Below, piece after piece: positions 61,780 to 64,000 of a stretch of 64,000 nucleotides of DNA. Origin of the DNA: Hermatobates lingyangjiaoensis (taxonomy: Eukaryota > Arthropoda > Insecta > Hemiptera > Hermatobatidae); contig JAPFBL010000367.1 in NCBI GenBank assembly GCA_026182355.1, forward strand, positions 405,039-469,038. Reading direction: 5' to 3'. Each line of letters begins with the position of its first letter. The stretch's first letter is position 1. A program made the translations under genes and the position numbers. Under the pieces are notes generated by a model. The model was not told the DNA's origin. It saw only the letters and a list, made by a program, of their open reading frames with translations, and did not search any database.

Positions 61780-62599
61780 ATATAGGAAACCCTCAAATCT
61801 TGGGTTTTGTCTTAATGGCAATAGTGAGTGTCCTAATAGGTATAAAAAGGCCACTATTAATGCCTACATAAAAAGGGCATTTACACATTGCAGCAGTTGG
61901 GACCTCATACATCAAGAGTTAGAACGTTCAACCCAGGTGCTGGTTAATAATGGTTTTTCGAACCAGGAGGTCGCCAACTCAATTAAAACTTTTTGCAATA
62001 AATGGTATGCTAGTAACGAGACAGCCCCGCCTACAGGAGAGACTATCCGCCTGTTTTACAAAGGATACTTTAGTACGGAGCATAGACAAGAGGAACGCGC
62101 AATACAAAAACTTGTAAATAACAATATTCAGACTACCAACGAGCAGGACAAGACAAGGCTGACTATATATTATAGAAGTAGAAAGACATCGGACCTACTA
62201 CTCTACAATAGACCGAGAACTGAGACCCCGGAGCTACAACGTAGTCACCTTGTGTATGAGTACAAATGCAGTATAGGGGACTGTGCAACCCTCCCATCCT
62301 CATACATAGGGATGACTACTACGAAGCTTTTGCGGCGTCTAACTGTCCACCTGAGCACTGGGGCTCCTAAAAACCATACAGAGGACGCTCACCGAGTAAG
62401 ACTGACGAGGCAGGCCCTGATTGAGGGCACTTCCATTCTGCAAGTGTGCCACGAGCCTGGCAGGTTACATATACTGGAGGCTCTGTATATTAAAGAATGT
62501 AACCCCAGGCTAAATGTCCAGAGCAATGATTTCAGCTCTGTGCCTAGCTTTAAGAATTTTGACAATACTTTCAAGCTTGTAAGGGAGAGAGGGAGGTGA
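61780..62599 (+). pseudogene. PLE RT-thumb plus GIY-YIG endonuclease, 5'-truncated but open
   Basis: About 272 codons without stop. The frame extends upstream to 61523 only by chance, through antisense PLE sequence. It contains the thumb (AFTHCSSWDLIHQELERSTQ), linker (RLTIYYRSRKTSDLL) and endonuclease (VYEYKCSIGDC, SYIGMTTTKLLRRLTVHL). There is no YVDD palm, so no working RT. Confidence 0.9.
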
Positions 62600-62767
62600 A
62601 CGAACCACAGGTAGTTTTGGCCGACCCTGTCGCCATGCATACCTCCCCTTCCCCTCACTCCCACCTTAGATTCACTTCCTGTAGTACAGTAATTTTTTAG
62701 ACATTGTTCAAGTATTTTATTTTATTCTAACTATAGTGCTTTAGACTTTATTAATTTTAGTTTATAC

Positions 62768-62793
62768 CTGAAGATGGCCAATGAGAGCCGAAA
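62768..62793 (+). ncRNA. hammerhead-like core motif, PLE family E, right arm
   Basis: Same 26 nt as 59598-59623 in opposite orientation: CTGAAGA, T, GGC/GCC stem, GAAA. The pair in inverted orientation would place two cores on a long hairpin RNA. Confidence 0.5.
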
Positions 62794-62859
62794 GCTTGTA
62801 CGCATTTTATTTAGTTTGTTAATTTAGTGATTAATACAGTGATTAAGATTTAGTTTTTC

Positions 62860-63053
62860 GTGTTTGACCTATGTTTATTGTGTGTGTTAATGTCTTTTGC
62901 TAACCTTCTTTGGAAGCTACCAGAGTCTCACCGCAAAGTGATACGAAAAGTAGAGAGTGTCAACAAGAAACTGGTCAATGCAGAAGCTGCTGCTTATTTT
63001 AATAACATATGCTTAAGGGAAGACCTGTTGCCTTTGTACACAAATATATATAT
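62860..63053 (+). pseudogene. PLE N-terminal reading frame, ending at (TA)n
   Basis: From an ATG near 62890 it reads MSFANLLWKLPESHRKVIRK, VESVNKKLVNAEAAAYFNNI and CLREDLLPLYTNI, then IYIYI from TA repeats. This is the start of a Penelope protein whose remainder is missing. The 176-codon frame that continues to 63390 is a fusion with unrelated DNA. Confidence 0.75.
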
Positions 63054-63059
63054 ATATAA

Positions 63060-63700
63060 AGACTGCTGTAATTTGGACATAAATAGGTTGGCAAATGAAG
63101 GGGGCCCATCGCGGTGCCTCTGGTTTGGATATACAAACTACCATCAAACTACCATCTGCAGATACTACCACCAGGTCAACGATGCAGAATTTTCCACATT
63201 CAACCAGCCAACCAGCAATAGCAGTAGCAGTAACAACAACCGAACGAAGAGGAAACATAGTAACAAAAACCGGCTGAAGAGGAAACATATCAAAAGCAAT
63301 AACTCGAATGGGTCACTATGTGAAGCGAGTTGGAGTCGAGTGTCAAAATCCTTTAATCAAGAGGGACTGTGCAACCTCTACCCCCATTGACACGAAGACA
63401 AATGCTGCTTTGCATAGAAGACAAATGAGAGTATCAAATACAATAAATTCAATTTCCATAGCAGACAATAGACGAAACCAACACCCAACCACCACAAAAA
63501 ACAATAATAGAAAAGGAACAGGAGTTCACTGCAAAGTGAGGCTCGAGTTTTCTGCCAATAATCTTATTTCACAGAGGGACTGAGCAACCTCTACAACCAT
63601 TAGCGGAATAACGAAGGCTTCGCTGAGCAGTGGGTAACTAGGACCGCACGCATGGACCTACTAACTCTATTCTCCTATTGGTCAGCATTTCAACGAATCA
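63060..63700. other. unidentified, less AT-rich stretch with several open frames
   Basis: Frames on both strands (63308-63583 +, 63095-63277 +, 63013-63288 -) with no recognised domain. GAGGGACTGTGCAACCTCTA (63361) recurs as GAGGGACTGAGCAACCTCTA (63575), about 215 bp apart, and GAAGAGGAAACATA is repeated at 63247 and 63279. Composition differs from the AT-rich neighbourhood, so it may be an untranslated region of another mobile element. Confidence 0.4.
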
Positions 63701-63812
63701 TATATATATAATTGGGAAACAAGACTATGACTCTTGTTTTACCATTTTCATATCGTGGTTTGATCATTGATTGTTATTTCACGTGTTTATGTAAAATGTT
63801 TATATATATATA
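63700..63812 (-). mobile_element. PLE family B terminus between (TA)n
   Basis: GGGAAACAAGACTATGACTC...TTGTTTTACCATTTTCATA then TGATCATTGATTGTTATTTC and CACGTGTTTATGTAAAATG, bounded by TATATATA on both sides. The core motif is deleted. The outer end of the family (TTTCACATAAACACGTG on the minus strand) is intact. Confidence 0.65.
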
Positions 63813-63995
63813 TATATATTTCGTTGAACAACTGACCGTATTTCACTGATGTCATTTTCTTCACCAGTTTTTCAAGGTTTCTGAATACCTTCTTCTTTCC
63901 TTCATCCAAACTTTGGAGAATGTTAATTAGGTGTGAACCGAAATGTTTCGACTGGCTTCCAGTCATCTTCAGGGTAATAAATTAAAATATATATA
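63812..63995 (-). mobile_element. PLE family F terminus with hammerhead-like core
   Basis: Minus strand: CTGAAGA (63966-63972), T, perfect stem GACTG/CAGTC around GAAGC, GAAA (63946-63949), then CATTTCGG. The following frame reads ILQSLDEGKKKVFRNLEKLV then KKMTSVKYGQLFNEI before (TA)n. That is the counterpart of KLPESHRKVIRKVESVNKKL...AYFNNI in family E, so it breaks at the homologous position. The outer end is near the window edge at TATATATTATA. Confidence 0.75.
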
Positions 63996-64000
63996 TTATA

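Larger units (their letters stand above)
61780..63053 (+). mobile_element. inverted partial PLE copy: thumb, endonuclease, 3' end, new frame start
   Basis: The right arm runs to 63005 and then continues 48 nt further than the left arm (ICLREDLLPLYTNI) before (TA)n. The frame is uninterrupted from YRKPSNLGFCLNG at 61783 through NETAPPTGETIRLFYKGYF to the TGA at 62597-62599, so this arm keeps the frame that the left arm lost. A partial copy abutting a fuller one in inverted orientation is a known habit of PLE insertions. Confidence 0.9.
56658..64000 (-). other. upstream intron of the KChIP-like gene (partial)
   Basis: No further KChIP exon was found up to the window end. 56660-58500 is AT-rich without recognised features. 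58510-64000 is almost entirely PLE-derived (listed separately). Confidence 0.75.

Noticed and set aside
61523..61782. 5' extension of the 358-codon plus frame at 61523-62599
   Set aside because: Up to 61780 it is antisense to the PLE RT region; only the part from 61783 is genuine PLE coding sequence.

Overview
The window is AT-rich animal DNA dominated by introns and interspersed repeats. The only conventional gene I can support runs on the minus strand. Four exons (56588-56657, 30684-30754, 10103-10315, 6933-7043) join in frame with consensus splice sites to give the last 154 residues of a neuronal calcium sensor of the Kv channel-interacting protein (KChIP/KCNIP) family. The first coding exons lie beyond position 64000. 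The arthropod-like KChIP sequence, an R1-type LINE fragment, several Penelope-like element (PLE) families, a tRNA-derived SINE and long introns (3.1, 20.4 and 25.8 kb) suggest an arthropod, probably an insect with a fairly large genome. I cannot name the species.

Layout: 1-6370 is AT-rich DNA downstream of the gene. 6470-6935 is a GC-rich island holding the 3' UTR. Directly after the TGA stop it also holds a 121-codon in-frame open reading frame, a candidate stop-codon readthrough extension. 7044-10102 is intron with a SINE and a copy of repeat H. 10316-30683 is intron with a 39-bp inverted-repeat MITE, head-to-head PLE endonuclease fragments, foldback elements in (TA)n, a ZBED/Buster-like hAT pseudogene, an R1-like LINE fragment and repeats G and H. 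30755-56587 is intron with a complete SINE flanked by 19-bp target duplications and several near-perfect hairpins (87, 61, about 120 and about 120 bp arms). 56658-64000 holds a PLE insertion in which a minus-strand element abuts an inverted copy of its own 3' part (two 1226-bp arms).

The most unusual theme is the PLE debris. At least six sequence-distinct PLE terminal families (labelled A-F here) occur, often as foldbacks and nearly always inside or beside (TA)n tracts. Most carry a short motif, CTGANGA + one base + stem-loop + GAAA, like a hammerhead ribozyme core with one extra nucleotide. In three families the copies break at the same homologous place in the N-terminal PLE reading frame, where the coding sequence runs into (AT)n. 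This suggests that target choice and end formation are tied to TA repeats.

Alignments, identities and translations were made by eye. Boundaries of degenerate repeats are approximate; splice sites and perfect hairpin arms were counted base by base.
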